From Siphonodentalium dalli (taxonomy: Eukaryota > Mollusca > Scaphopoda > Gadilida > Siphonodentaliidae), in the NCBI GenBank assembly GCA_032622095.1, contig CP136064.1, forward strand, positions 276,669,614 through 276,733,613: a stretch of DNA of 64,000 nucleotides. Direction: 5' to 3'. Positions 1 through 12,659 of the stretch are shown here, piece by piece; position 1 is the first letter of the stretch, and each line of letters begins with the position of its first letter. The notes under the pieces are model-generated. The model saw only the letters and a list, made by a program, of their open reading frames with translations, made no database searches and was not told the DNA's origin. The position numbers and the translations under genes were made by a program.

Positions 1-891
1 AACATTGTGTTCTCAACTTATTCGATGTAATAACATGTGAACATGTTGTTTTTATTGAGAAACTGGCGTCTGTTCTGTGGTCATGTTTATGCCGAAAGTC
101 AATTATTTCCAATACAAGGGGAAGAACTCTATGTATTTAGATATATAGTTATTCCCCTTCCATTGAAAATACATATTTAGTTTAAATTATGTTGCATTCT
201 GGGAGCCAAAAGGGGGGGGGGGTATTGTATTCCAAATGATGATTAATTATAGTATTTTAATCATATTTTATGGCATAGATTGTTATTAAAACCGTATATC
301 AAGGCACTATAAAAAAAATAATCGGTGACTCGAAAATTAATCTGTTTGGTGATGACGCAAAACAACATTGCTCGGTTTAAGGACAAATTGAAGCGAAATT
401 CAGATTCGATAAACGGCCGTTCTGGGCAAAAATGTCATATCGAATTAATAAATACACATACTAATCATCTCATGTTACTACCAACTACCATCGCAGATAA
501 AAAATCTTGGTCACACATGATAGAGATCTTCACACCACGTTCAGTTAAGACATAGTATATCTTCACTGTCAACAACCATGTACCAAAAGAGCTAGCCGTG
601 AAAGAAATTAAACTATATTATGGTGCCCTATTGTGACTACTGGGTTTATTGTGGTTAAGTTTACCCTGTCCAATTTAACACACCTAATTGTGACCTAAAT
701 TACTATTACCCGCCCATCAAAGCTCAGCTATTAGATTTAGATGTTTCCAATATACTGAATGTCCACTCTTCGAATTGTTGATAGCTTAGCAAAAATTCTA
801 CCGGAAATATATACGCGTTTAGCGGTTCTATGGTAAATTATTCTCGGAATAAAAAGACAACGAAAATTATCGACAGATAGAAAATTATCTT
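1..891. other. AT-rich stretch without a supported gene
   Basis: I see no convincing gene. A run of 11 G lies at 212-222. At about 136-178 the plus strand reads IVIPLPLKI, a short echo of the IPLPLRI motif at 1206-1292 and 50635-50721, so this may be a third, very decayed piece of the same repeat or gene family. Confidence 0.4.
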
Positions 892-1292
892 GTGATATTT
901 AGCATGCGGATACATATATCTAGGTATATTTATTACCTATTCAGCAATAATGTTTTATACATGAGCATAGACAAGTTACAATACCATCCGATCACACGTG
1001 AAAGAATGGCACGCGCTAGGGAATTCCAGTTCGAACCAGGTATTACCATATATGGAATTCGACTCAAATCAAATACCCCCCCCCCCCCCCCCCCCCCCCC
1101 GAGGTCAAAGAAAGAGAAGTTTGGGGCTGCTAACTTGAACATGGCATATATAAGCATGCATAAAATTATGACAAAAGCACAAAGACCACATCAATTTCTT
1201 AGGATCAGAATGCATCATAATTCACAACTAAGAGATAGAGTTATTCCCCTTCCGTTGAGAATAATAGACTAACAGTACAGACCAGATCGAAA
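892..1292 (+). pseudogene. Decayed copy of the IPLPLRI coding family
   Basis: An open frame runs from 892 to the stop at 1270-1272, and homology to the open frame at 50438-50899 continues to about 1292. The shared part is 1206-1292 versus 50635-50721: both read RM, a His, SQLRD, then IPLPLRI and QY.PDRN. The copy here has in-frame stops just after IPLPLRI (at the place of Leu-Asn-Trp in the other copy) and again after PDRN. A C25 tract (1076-1100) gives a spurious proline run and probably marks an insertion or expansion. I do not recognise the family. A dispersed repeat with a coding-like module would look the same. Confidence 0.35.
1076..1100. repeat. C25 homopolymer
   Basis: Twenty-five consecutive C, outside the satellite that begins after the gap but similar to its poly-C tracts. 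The length is likely polymorphic and may be affected by sequencing. Confidence 0.85.
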
Positions 1293-1759
1293 TTAAGTAC
1301 AGAACACATGTCGGTACCTTGACAAAAACAATACTTTCACAGTTTATTCGACCGTATAGGTTGATAATACAATGTATTTCAGCTTCCTGTTTCAAATGGT
1401 ATATAATATGGAATATGTTGCATATAATGTAATCTGGGGATTCGGAAATTAAGTGGACCTTTAAATATGGTCTATCTCTTCATACATCGAGTTGTATAAT
1501 GTTGCCTGGGTATAAAATAATAAATATCAATCGAAGACCCCTGTCCATAAACGCTTCTATCAATTAATATTGAATTTACTTAGAATTGTCTGGTATAATA
1601 TATACAATAAATTGGGACGTTTTACGGGATATTTTTATCTGATTGGCCATGAAACTTCAGGCAATCTCAGATAGAGATAGAGTTATCCCGTTTGCTACTC
1701 TCCGAGCGTTTCCGCGAAAGATAAACAAATTTAGATAAAATATATTTAGAAATATAACA

Positions 1760-1859
1760 NNNNNNNNNNNNNNNNNNNNNNNNNNNNNNNNNNNNNNNNN
1801 NNNNNNNNNNNNNNNNNNNNNNNNNNNNNNNNNNNNNNNNNNNNNNNNNNNNNNNNNNN
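1760..1859. other. Assembly gap (100 N)
   Basis: Exactly 100 N, the usual placeholder for a gap of unknown size. It sits at the left edge of the satellite array, so the true array is probably longer than shown. Confidence 0.97.
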
Positions 1860-4640
1860 TATGATTGCAGGAACGAAATGATTATTTATGATTGAAGAAT
1901 CGTCTAATCTAATGCACAAAATAAAAAGCTATTCTGACATCCAAGTTTTAAGAATAAAGTTATTCGCCACCATGCCCCCCCCCCCCCCCATCCCCACCAA
2001 CCAATTCAGGTAGCAGATTTCACATTTTTGTTCGCAATTTAACTTCCAGTTCTATTAAATGATTGATTATGATTGCACGATCGTCTAATCAAATGCCAAA
2101 CAATAACTAGCTCATCTGACATCCACATTTTAAGAATAAAATTGTTCGCCCCCCCCCCCCCCCCCCACCAACTAATTCAAATGTCAAATTGTTGTTCGCA
2201 ATTCCACTTCCAGGTCTACAAAATTATTGTTTATGATCGAAGAATCGTCTAATCTAATGCACAAAATAAAAAGCTATTCTGACATCCAAGTTTTAAGAAT
2301 AAAGTTATTCGCCACCCCCCCCCCCCCCCCCTCGCAATTCCACTTCCAGTTTTATGAAATGATTATATATGAATGAAATATAGATCACAAAAATTTTGAG
2401 CGAAAAAGTGCTTCAAGATCCAGGAAATGACTGTTAACATCCATGGATCACCTAATGTAATGCACAAAACAAGAAAAAATATCTGACATACAACTTTTAA
2501 GAATAAAATTAATCGCCACGCAGCCCCCAGCCACGAACCAATTCAGATCGCTAGATTTGTTTTCGCAATTCCACTTACAGTTCCATAAATTGATTGCAGG
2601 ATCGTCTAATATAATGCACAAAACAAGACCCTCATCTGACATCCAAGTTTTAAGATTAAAAAGTTAGTCGCCACCCCCCCCCCCCCTCCAAACCAACTCT
2701 GATTGCATATTTATGTTCGCAATTCCACTTCCAGTTCGATAAAATGATTGTATATGATAGAAAGATCGTCAAATCTAATGCACAAAACAAGAAGCTCATC
2801 TGACATCCAAGTTTTAAGATTAAAGTTATTCGCCACCCGAGGCCCCAACCAACTCTGATCGCATATTTGTGTTCGCAATTCCACTTCCAGTTTTATGAAA
2901 TGATTATATATGAATGAAAGATAGTCAAATCTAATGCACAAAATAAGAAGCTCATCTGACATCCAAGTTTTAATATTAAAGTTATTCGCCACCCCCACCC
3001 CCCCCCCCCACACACACCCACCAACCAATTAAGGATTGCAGATTTGTGTTCGCAGTTCTATAAAATGATTGTTTATGATTGAATAACGTCTAATCTAAAT
3101 CAAAAACAAGAAACTCGCCTTACGTCCAAGTTTTAAGAATGAAGTTATTCACCACCCCCCCCCCCCCCCCCCCCCACCAACCAAGCAATTCCGGTCGCAA
3201 ATTTTTGTTCTCAATTCCACTTCCAGTTCTATAAAATGACGGTTTATGATTGAAGGATCGTCTAATCTAATACAAAAAACAATAAACTCATCTTAAATCC
3301 AAATTTAAGATTAAAGTTATTCGCCACCCCCCCCCCCCCCCCCACACACACACACCCACCAGGCAACCCAAATCGCAGATTTGTGTTCCCCTTCCAGTTC
3401 TATCAAATGATTGATTATGATTGCTGGATGGTCTAATCTATTGCAAAACAATAAGAAGCTCATCTGACATCCACGTTTTAAGAATAAAATTATTCGCCAC
3501 ACCCCCCCCCCCCCTCACCAACCAATGTTTTTGTTGCAATTCCACTTCCAGGTCTACAAAATGATTGTTTATGATTGAAGAATCGTCTAATCTAATGCAC
3601 AAAATAAAAAGCTCATCTGGCATCCAAATTTTAATAATAAACTTTTTCGCCACCCCCCTCCCACCCACCAACCAATTCAGGTAGCAGATTTCACAATTTT
3701 GTTCGCAATTCAACTTTCAGTTCTATCAAATGATTGATTATGATTGCACGATCGTCTAATCTAATGCAAAACAATAACAAGCTCATCTGACTCCATGTTT
3801 TAAGAATAAAATTATTCGCCACCCCCCCTCACCAACCAATTCAGATCGCAGATTTTCGTTCGCAATTCCACTTCCAGTTCTTTCAAATGATTGATTATGA
3901 TTGCAGGAACGAAATGATTATTTAATGATTGAAGAATCGTCTAATCTAATGCACAAAATAAAAAGCTATTCTGACATCCAAGTTTTAAGAATAAAGTTAT
4001 TCGCCACCATCTCCCCCCCCCCCCCCATCCCCACCAACCAATTCAGGTAGCAGATTTCACATTTTTGTTCGCAATTTAACTTCCAGTTCTATTAAATGAT
4101 TGATTATGATTGCACGATCGTCTAATCAAATGCCAAACAATAACTAGCTCATCTGACATCCCACATTTTAAGAATAAAATTGTTCGCCCCCCCCCACCAA
4201 CTAATTCAAATGGCAAATTGTTGTTCGCAATTCCACTTCCAGGTCTACAAAATTATTGTTTATGATCGAAGAATCGTCTAATCTAATGCACAAAATAAAA
4301 AGCTATTCTGACATCCAAGTTTTAAGAATAAAGTTATTCGCCACCCCCCCCCCCCCCCCCACTCACCAAGCAATCAGGTAGCAGATTTCACATTTTTGTT
4401 CGCAATTCAACTTCCAGTTCTATTAAATGATTGACTATGATTGCAGGATCGTCTAATATCATGCAAAACAATAACTAGCTCAGCCTCATCTGACATCCAC
4501 ATTTAAAGAATAAAATTGTTCGCCACCCCCCCCCCCCCCCCCCCCGCCCACCAACCAATTCAAATCGCAAATTTCTGTTCGCAATTCCACTTCCAGGTCT
4601 ACAAAATTATTGTTTATGATCGAAGAATCGTCTAATCTAA
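1860..4640. repeat. Higher-order block, left copy
   Basis: This stretch is repeated almost base for base about 4.74 kb to the right (6603-9390). The two copies share rare variants, such as a unit with GATCACAAAAATTTTGAGCG (2384 and 7120) and one with CACCCGAGGCCCCAACC (2834 and 7571). The copies differ chiefly in C-run lengths, so the duplication is recent. Confidence 0.85.
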
Positions 4641-6602
4641 TGCACAAAATAAAAAGCTATTCTGACATCCAAGTTTTAAGAATAAAGTTATTCGCCACTC
4701 CCCCCCCCCCCCACTCACCAAGCAATCAGGTAGCAGATTTCACATTTGTGTTCGCAATTCAAGTTCCACTTCTATCAAATGATTGATTATGATTGCAGGA
4801 TCGTCTAGTCTAATGCAAAACAATAACAAGCTCATCTGACATCCATGTTTAAAGATACAAATTATTCGCCACCCCCCCTCACCAACCAATTCAGATCGCA
4901 GAATTTCGTTCGCAATTGCACTTCCAGTTCTTTCAAATGATTGATTATGATTGCAGGAACGTCTAATCTAATGCAAAACAATAACAAGCTCATCTGACAT
5001 CCACGTTTTAAGAATAAAATTATTCGCCCCCCCCCCCCCCCCCCATCACCAACAAATTCAGATTTCAGAATTTTGTTCGCAATTCCACTCCCAGTTTTAT
5101 AAAATGATTGTATTTGATTGAATGATCGTCTAATCTAATGCACAAAATAAGAAGCTCATCTGACATCCAAGTTTTAAGAATAAAATTATTCGCCACACCC
5201 CCCCCCCCCCCTCACCAACCAATGTTTTTGTTGCAATTCCACTTCCAGGTCTACAAAATGATTGTTTATGATTGAAGAACAAAAACAAGCTCATCTGACT
5301 CCATGTTTTAAGAATAAAATTATTCGCCAACCCCCCTCACCAACCAATTCAGATCGCAGATTTTCGTTCGCAATTCCACTTCCAGTTCTTTCAAATGATT
5401 GATTATGATTGCAGGAACGAAATGATTATTTATGATTGAAGAATCGTCTAATCTAATGCACAAAATAAAAAGCTATTCTGACATCCAAGTTTTAAGAATA
5501 AAGTTATTCGCCACCATGCCCACCCCATCCCCACCAACCAATTCAGGTAGCAGATTTCACATTTTTGTTCGCAATTTAACTTCCAGTTCTATTAAATGAT
5601 TGATTATGATTGCACGATTGTCTAATCAAATGCCAAACAATAACTAGCTCATCTGACATCCACATTTTAAGAATAAAATTGTTCGCCCCCCCCCCCCCCC
5701 CACAAACTAATTCAAATGGCAAATTGTTGTTCGCAATTCCACTTCCAGGTCTACAAAATTATTGTTTATGATCGAAGAATCGTCTAATCTAATGCACAAA
5801 ATAAAAAGCTATTCTGACATCCAAGTTTTAAGAATAAAGTTATTCGCCACCCCCCCCCCCCCCCACTCACCAAGCAATCAGGTAGCAGATTTCACATTTT
5901 TGTTCGCAATTCAACTTCCAGTTCTATTAAATGATTGACTATGATTGCAGGATCGTCTAATATCATGCAAAACAATAACTAGCTCAGCCTCATCTGACAT
6001 CCACATTTAAAGAATAAAATTATTCGCCACCCCCCCCCCCCCCCCGCCCACCAACCAATTCAAATGGCAATTTTCTGTTCGCAATTCCACTTCCAGGTCT
6101 ACAAAATTATTGTTTATGATCGAAGAATCGTCTAATCTAATGCACAAAATAAAAAGCTATTCTGACATCCAAGTTTTAAGAATAAAGTTATTCGCCACCC
6201 CCCCCCCCCCCCCACTCACCAAGCAATCAGGTAGCAGATTTCACATTTGTGTTCGCAATTCAAGTTCCACTTCTATCAAATGATTGATTATGATTGCAGG
6301 ATCGTCTAGTCTAATGCAAAACAATAACAAGCTCATCTGACATCCATGTTTAAAGATACAAATTATTCGCCACCCCCTCACCAACCAATTCAGATCGCAG
6401 AATTTCGTTCGCAATTGCACTTCCAGTTCTTTCAAATGATTGATTATGATTGCAGGAACGTCTAATCTAATGCAAAACAATAACAAGCTCATCTGACATC
6501 CACGTTTTAAGAATAAAATTATTCGCCACCCCCCCCTCACCAACCAATTCAGATCGCAGATTTTCGTTCGCAATTCCACTTCCAGTTCTTTCAAATGATT
6601 GA

Positions 6603-9390
6603 TTATGATTGCAGGAACGAAATGATTATTTATGATTGAAGAATCGTCTAATCTAATGCACAAAATAAAAAGCTATTCTGACATCCAAGTTTTAAGAATA
6701 AAGTTATTCGCCACCATGCCCCCCCCCCCATCCCCACCAACCAATTCAGGTAGCAGATTTCACATTTTTGTTCGCAATTTAACTTCCAGTTCTATTAAAT
6801 GATTGATTATGATTGCACGATCGTCTAATCAAATGCCAAACAATAACTAGCTCATCTGACATCCACATTTTAAGAATAAAATTGTTCGCCCCCCCCCCCC
6901 CACCAACTAATTCAAATGTCAAATTGTTGTTCGCAATTCCACTTCCAGGTCTACAAAATTATTGTTTATGATCGAAGAATCGTCTAATCTAATGCACAAA
7001 ATAAAAAGCTATTCTGACATCCAAGTTTTAAGAATAAAGTTATTCGCCACCCCCCCCCCCCCCCCCCTCGCAATTCCACTTCCAGTTTTATGAAATGATT
7101 ATATATGAATGAAATATAGATCACAAAAATTTTGAGCGAAAAAGTGCTTCAAGATCCAGGAAATGACTGTTAACATCCATGGATCACCTAATGTAATGCA
7201 CAAAACAAGAAAAAATATCTGACATACAACTTTTAAGAATAAAATTAATCGCCACGCAGCCCCCAGCCACGAACCAATTCAGATCGCTAGATTTGTTTTC
7301 GCAATTCCACTTACAGTTCCATAAATTGATTGCAGGATCGTCTAATATAATGCACAAAACAAGACCCTCATCTGACATCCAAGTTTTAAGATTAAAAAGT
7401 TAGTCGCCACCCCCCCCCCCCCCTCCAAACCAACTCTGATTGCATATTTATGTTCGCAATTCCACTTCCAGTTCGATAAAATGATTGTATATGATAGAAA
7501 GATCGTCAAATCTAATGCACAAAACAAGAAGCTCATCTGACATCCAAGTTTTAAGATTAAAGTTATTCGCCACCCGAGGCCCCAACCAACTCTGATCGCA
7601 TATTTGTGTTCGCAATTCCACTTCCAGTTTTATGAAATGATTATATATGAATGAAAGATAGTCAAATCTAATGCACAAAATAAGAAGCTCATCTGACATC
7701 CAAGTTTTAATATTAAAGTTATTCGCCACCCCCACCCCCCCCCCCCACACACACCCACCAACCAATTAAGGATTGCAGATTTGTGTTCGCAGTTCTATAA
7801 AATGATTGTTTATGATTGAATAACGTCTAATCTAAATCAAAAACAAGAAACTCGCCTTACGTCCAAGTTTTAAGAATGAAGTTATTCACCACCCCCCCCC
7901 CCCCCCACCAACCAAGCAATTCCGGTCGCAAATTTTTGTTCTCAATTCCACTTCCAGTTCTATAAAATGACGGTTTATGATTGAAGGATCGTCTAATCTA
8001 ATACAAAAAACAATAAACTCATCTTAAATCCAAATTTTAAGATTAAAGTTATTCGCCACCCCCCCCCCCCCCCCCACACACACACACCCACCAGGCAACC
8101 CAAATCGCAGATTTGTGTTCCCCTTCCAGTTCTATCAAATGATTGATTATGAATTGCTGGATGGTCTAATCTATTGCAAAACAATAAGAAGCTCATCTGA
8201 CATCCACGTTTTAAGAATAAAATTATTCGCCACACCCCCCCCCCCCCCCCCTCACCAACCAATGTTTTTGTTGCAATTCCACTTCCAGGTCTACAAAATG
8301 ATTGTTTATGATTGAAGAATCGTCTAATCTAATGCACAAAATAAAAAGCTCATCTGGCATCCAAATTTTAATAATAAACTTTTTCGCCACCCCCCTCCCA
8401 CCCACCAACCAATTCAGGTAGCAGATTTCACAATTTTGTTCGCAATTCAACTTTCAGTTCTATCAAATGATTGATTATGATTGCACGATCGTCTAATCTA
8501 ATGCAAAACAATAACAAGCTCATCTGACTCCATGTTTTAAGAATAAAATTATTCGCCACCCCCCCCTCACCAACCAATTCAGATCGCAGATTTTCGTTCG
8601 CAATTCCACTTCCAGTTCTTTCAAATGATTGATTATGATTGCAGGAACGAAATGATTATTTATGATTGAAGAATCGTCTAATCTAATGCACAAAATAAAA
8701 AGCTATTCTGACATCCAAGTTTTAAGAATAAAGTTATTCGCCACCATCTCCCCCCCCCCCCCATCCCCACCAACCAATTCAGGTAGCAGATTTCACATTT
8801 TTGTTCGCAATTTAACTTCCAGTTCTATTAAATGATTGATTATGATTGCACGATCGTCTAATCAAATGCCAAACAATAACTAGCTCATCTGACATCCACA
8901 TTTTAAGAATAAAATTGTTCGCCCCCCCCCCCCCCACCAACTAATTCAAATGGCAAATTGTTGTTCGCAATTCCACTTCCAGGTCTACAAAATTATTGTT
9001 TATGATCGAAGAATCGTCTAATCTAATGCACAAAATAAAAAGCTATTCTGACATCCAAGTTTTAAGAATAAAGTTATTCGCCACCCCCCCCCCCCCCCCC
9101 CCCCCCCACTCACCAAGCAATCAGGTAGCAGATTTCACATTTTTGTTCGCAATTCAACTTCCAGTTCTATTAAATGATTGACTATGATTGCAGGATCGTC
9201 TAATATCATGCAAAACAATAACTAGCTCAGCCTCATCTGACATCCACATTTAAAGAATAAAATTGTTCGCCACCCCCCCCCCCCCCCCGCCCACCAACCA
9301 ATTCAAATCGCAAATTTCTGTTCGCAATTCCACTTCCAGGTCTACAAAATTATTGTTTATGATCGAAGAATCGTCTAATCTAATGCACAA
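6603..9390. repeat. Higher-order block, right copy
   Basis: Near-identical to 1860-4640. The same block start (GGAACGAAATGATTATTTA) recurs near 3906, 5414, 6614 and 8646, so blocks of about 1.2, 1.5 and 4.7 kb are nested. At about 9391 the copy joins a unit matching about 4770, an apparent deletion of roughly 0.1 kb relative to the left copy. Confidence 0.85.
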
Positions 9391-10732
9391 AATAATTCTA
9401 TCAAATGATTGATTATGATTGCAGGATCGTCTAGTCTAATGCAAAACAATAACAAGCTCATCTGACATCCATGTTTAAAGATACAAATTATTCGCCACCC
9501 CCCTCACCAACCAATTCAGATCGCAGAATTTCGTTCGCAATTGCACTTCCAGTTCTTTCAAATGATTGATTATGATTGCAGGAACGTCTAATCTAATGCA
9601 AAACAATAACAAGCTCATCTGACATCCACGTTTTAAGAATAAAATTATTCGCCCCCCCCCCCCCCCATCACCAACAAATTCAGATTTCAGAATTTTGTTC
9701 GCAATTCCACTCCCCAGTTTTATAAAATGATTGTATTTGATTGAATGATCGTCTAATCTAATGCACAAAATAAGAAGCTCATCTGACAAGTTTTATATTA
9801 AAGTTATTCGCCACCCCACCCCCCCCCACCAACCAATTCAGATCGCAGATTTTACATTTATTCATCGCTATTCCACGTCCAGTTCTTAAAATGATTGTTT
9901 ATGGTTGAAGAATCGTCTCATCTAATGCACGAAATAAGAAGCTCATGATCTGCTCATCTACATCCAAGTTTTAAGTATAAAGTTATTCGCCACCCCCCCC
10001 CCCCCCAACCCAACCAAGCAATTCAGAACGCAGAATTTTTTTCGCAATTCCACTCCAGTTCTATAAAATGATTGTTTATGATTAAAGGATCGTCTAATCT
10101 AATACAAAGAACAAGAAACTCGATCTGACATCCAAGTTTTGAGATTAAAGTTATTCGCCACCCACCCCCTACCATAACCTATTCAGGTCACAGATTTGTT
10201 TTCGCAATTCCACACTACCAGTTCTAGAAAATGATTGTTTATGATTGCTGGATCGGCTAATCCAATGCACAAATGAAGAAATCTAACTGACGTCCGAGAT
10301 TTATGAATACTTTTATTCGCCACCCCCCATCTCAAATTCCAATGACAAATATTTGTCCGAAATGTACTTCCAAACCTTGAAATGAACGCCTAATGTAGTA
10401 CACAAATCCTTACACATAATGCACAACAAATAATCTGACACCAAGTTTTTGACCAAAAAACGGTACACCTTCCCCCACCCCCCTTAAAATCCCCAATCAG
10501 TTATGCAACACCCCCATCCCCTCCTCCCCTCCCTCCATCTCCACCTGTCATACAGATCACATAATTTTGAGCTAAAATATGCTTGTATGCCGTATTTGAA
10601 GTTCCAGTGTCCCCCCTTCTCATATTGCAACCCAACTCATAGCCTTTTGCGTAAGGACTGACAATCATTATTCCCGATGCTCGAGATCACCATACTCTCC
10701 GTATGTGGAGCAAATAAAGAAAATATATAAAC

Positions 10733-10804
10733 GCTATTCGCCACCCGGGTGGCGAATAGCGATTTCTATGTTATATGACTATTCGCCACCCGGGTGGCGA
10801 ATAG
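10733..10804. repeat. Two perfect palindromes built from the satellite motif
   Basis: 10733-10760 is a perfect 28-bp palindrome (half-site GCTATTCGCCACCC) and 10779-10804 a perfect 26-bp one with the same core; both are centred on CCCGGG and spaced by 18 bp. The half-site contains TATTCGCCACCC, the motif that precedes the C run in each satellite monomer. They lie about 250 bp beyond the array edge and could be inverted monomer junctions. Confidence 0.9.
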
Positions 10805-12063
10805 CCACTGTCATTGACTGAGGATGCTATCTGAGGTGCCAAACCGAAAACACAAGCTGTGAGTAGCTGCATTGACTATCTACTAGTACTGTGTAAGCCC
10901 AGGGCGAGGGTGATTGTTTTGACACAAAATCTTGGGACTAGTGGGCTTACATTAGAGGACCCACACCTTCGCAAAGATACGTTCATTTATCAAAACTGCA
11001 TGGTCGTGTTTGATTCTGTTTAAAACGTGGTTTTGTAGCTTGGTAAGTTGACTATACATGTGCTACATATAGACACAATAAATAGGCCCCATCGACCTCC
11101 AGATAAGAAGGCACACACATGTTCCACACATAGCACATTGCGATCATATGTGTATGGATGTGTCGGGTTAACATAGAATCGTTACAATATTATCTGATGA
11201 CTCTTTAAAAAGCCATAATTGTATAGTTTGTAGCTATACGATATATGCATATTCGATAAGATGATTCATTGTCATTTCATTGTCGCGTAACGGTCTACTC
11301 GAGTGGTAACGAGTCATAAAGTCTGTAAAATAAACATGATTATAAAAAATCATCCTATCGTCCTGCATGTGTGGTCTATATACAAACTCCAAGCATGTTA
11401 ATACTAAACGAATATCCGGTTAGCTGCATGCATACGAACGATAGTATTCACTGTGTGTGATCAAGGCATCGCAAATCTGAATGCTGTGATGGATGTTTAA
11501 TTAATTTCAATTGAATTACATTCATAATAGATATGCACACAATATTTCGCCCATGTTATGGATTCATATTTCAGATGACATTCACAGTCTAATTGGTCAG
11601 CCTCAGATACACATAAAAACCACTTTAAAACTCACCAGAACTCCTTAAGTGATACAAATTTTACTGCACAGAAGATCAGCGTTTGGTGACATCTTCATCT
11701 GCGATGTTAACATCTTTCTGGACCGACAGTGGTCCCTGCATATTGCGCGGATTTTGAGAACGAAACTGATTTTTTAAATTCTGTTCTATCCTATGCTTCA
11801 TTGACAGATACAGCTATATACCCGGCATTTGTTTTGGAAGCGTGGAAGTCCAGGAACTATACTAGTGGGTGGATGTTCTCGAAAATTTGAGTGAGCAAAA
11901 CCAAAAACACTATGAAAAAGGTTTTGCCAAAAGATATATTAAATGGTTTGATATGGGAAAACTGATTTGGAAAACTGGTGGATAAACACTCCTGCTTTGT
12001 GTGGACAGACAATGTTCATTGTCTGTTTTATAATCAGAAACAAACATATCCCCATATCATATA
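10805..12063. other. Unique AT-rich stretch
   Basis: No gene is supported. A small inverted repeat GTAAGCCC / GGGCTTAC (about 10893-10950) could form a stem. Confidence 0.4.
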
Positions 12064-12065
12064 TA

Positions 12066-12220
12066 CACAGAACGACACGATGTGTAAATGGGTTTGTCGA
12101 TACGGCACGAGTGCTGTTGCGGAAGGATAGAATGAGAGGCGCTTGCGCCTCGATTCTATCCTTCCGCGACAGCACGAGTGCCGTATCAACAAACCCATTT
12201 ACACATCGTGTCGTTCTGTG
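12066..12220. repeat. Near-perfect 155-bp palindrome
   Basis: The two halves are almost exact reverse complements, from CACAGAACGACACGATGTG at the left to its complement at 12202-12220, with the centre near GGCGCTTGCGCC. A shorter, centre-deleted homologue lies at 15758-15853. It could be a MITE in its own right. Confidence 0.85.
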
Positions 12221-12370
12221 TTTATTACTCGCTTTGCGTCCTAGAATCCGTGCATTAAAAATACAGGATTATAAGGCTTATTTAGGTTCATACAAGGCGT
12301 GTTTGTCATGTGTAATGATTCTTTTATTTAAATATTTCCAGTTTCATGGTTGATGCGAACGTCGTGTACG

Positions 12371-12655
12371 TCATTTTCCGTCAAAGAGATGCATATGGAA
12401 CGTACGTTCCATACGGATTTGAAATATGGAACAGCAATAACACTGTACTTCTAGGAACAAGCGTGTAATAAACTTGAATGAGTTTCCCATTTTCTCGGCT
12501 TTGGTGATATCCTCAGCTTTGTTGATACCACGTACACAGGGGTGATACTGACATTCACTTGTCATGAAGTGAGCATAATATTGATATAGGTATGGCCACT
12601 CAGCCAAGTGATAACAATGCACAGGTGTGTCTCCCTTTGACAATGTGTCAGGCAT
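12371..12655 (-). CDS. Unrecognised 94-codon open frame, possible gene fragment
   Basis: The frame begins with ATG directly after an in-frame TAA and runs 94 codons to TGA at 12371-12373. The first 61 codons (to about 12473) are unique sequence with protein-like composition, including KGDTPVHCYHLAEW and, near residue 45, INKAEDITKAEKMGN. That pattern faintly resembles a divergent ankyrin repeat (GDTP.H followed by N......A...GN), but I would not assign it. The remaining third is read out of the inverted arm of the 12.07-15.85 kb structure, so the original C-terminus has probably been replaced by the insertion. Just upstream another frame reads EEALECPDMTENQQHNSTS, so a one-base shift may split a longer old exon. 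Confidence 0.3.
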   Translation of the reverse strand: MPDTLSKGDTPVHCYHLAEWPYLYQYYAHFMTSECQYHPCVRGINKAEDITKAEKMGNSFKFITRLFLEVQCYCCSIFQIRMERTFHMHLFDGK

Positions 12656-12659
12656 TTAA

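Larger units (their letters stand above)
1860..10480. repeat. Satellite array, about 165-bp monomers with poly-C tracts
   Basis: About 50 tandem units with a spacing of roughly 155-185 bp. Each unit contains, in order, ATCGTCTAATCTAATGCA, CTCATCTGACATCCA, TTAAGAATAAA, TTATTCGCCAC, a C run of about 5 to 25, CACCAACCAATTCA, TTCGCAATTCCACTTCCAG and AAATGATTG(T/A)TTATGATTG. Units vary in point changes and mainly in C-run length. The last units, after about 9.8 kb, are increasingly diverged and fade out by 10.48 kb. All open frames here, on both strands, are shadows of the repeat with Pro or Gly runs from the C tracts. No gene is supported. Confidence 0.93.

Noticed and set aside
2448-9789. Many open frames on both strands with Gly or Pro runs
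   Set aside because: They repeat with the satellite unit and its C tracts; the same 'proteins' recur in each block. No independent sign of coding.
11287-11315. A-box-like CTACTCGAGTGGTAACGAG
   Set aside because: No matching B box or cloverleaf at the right distance.
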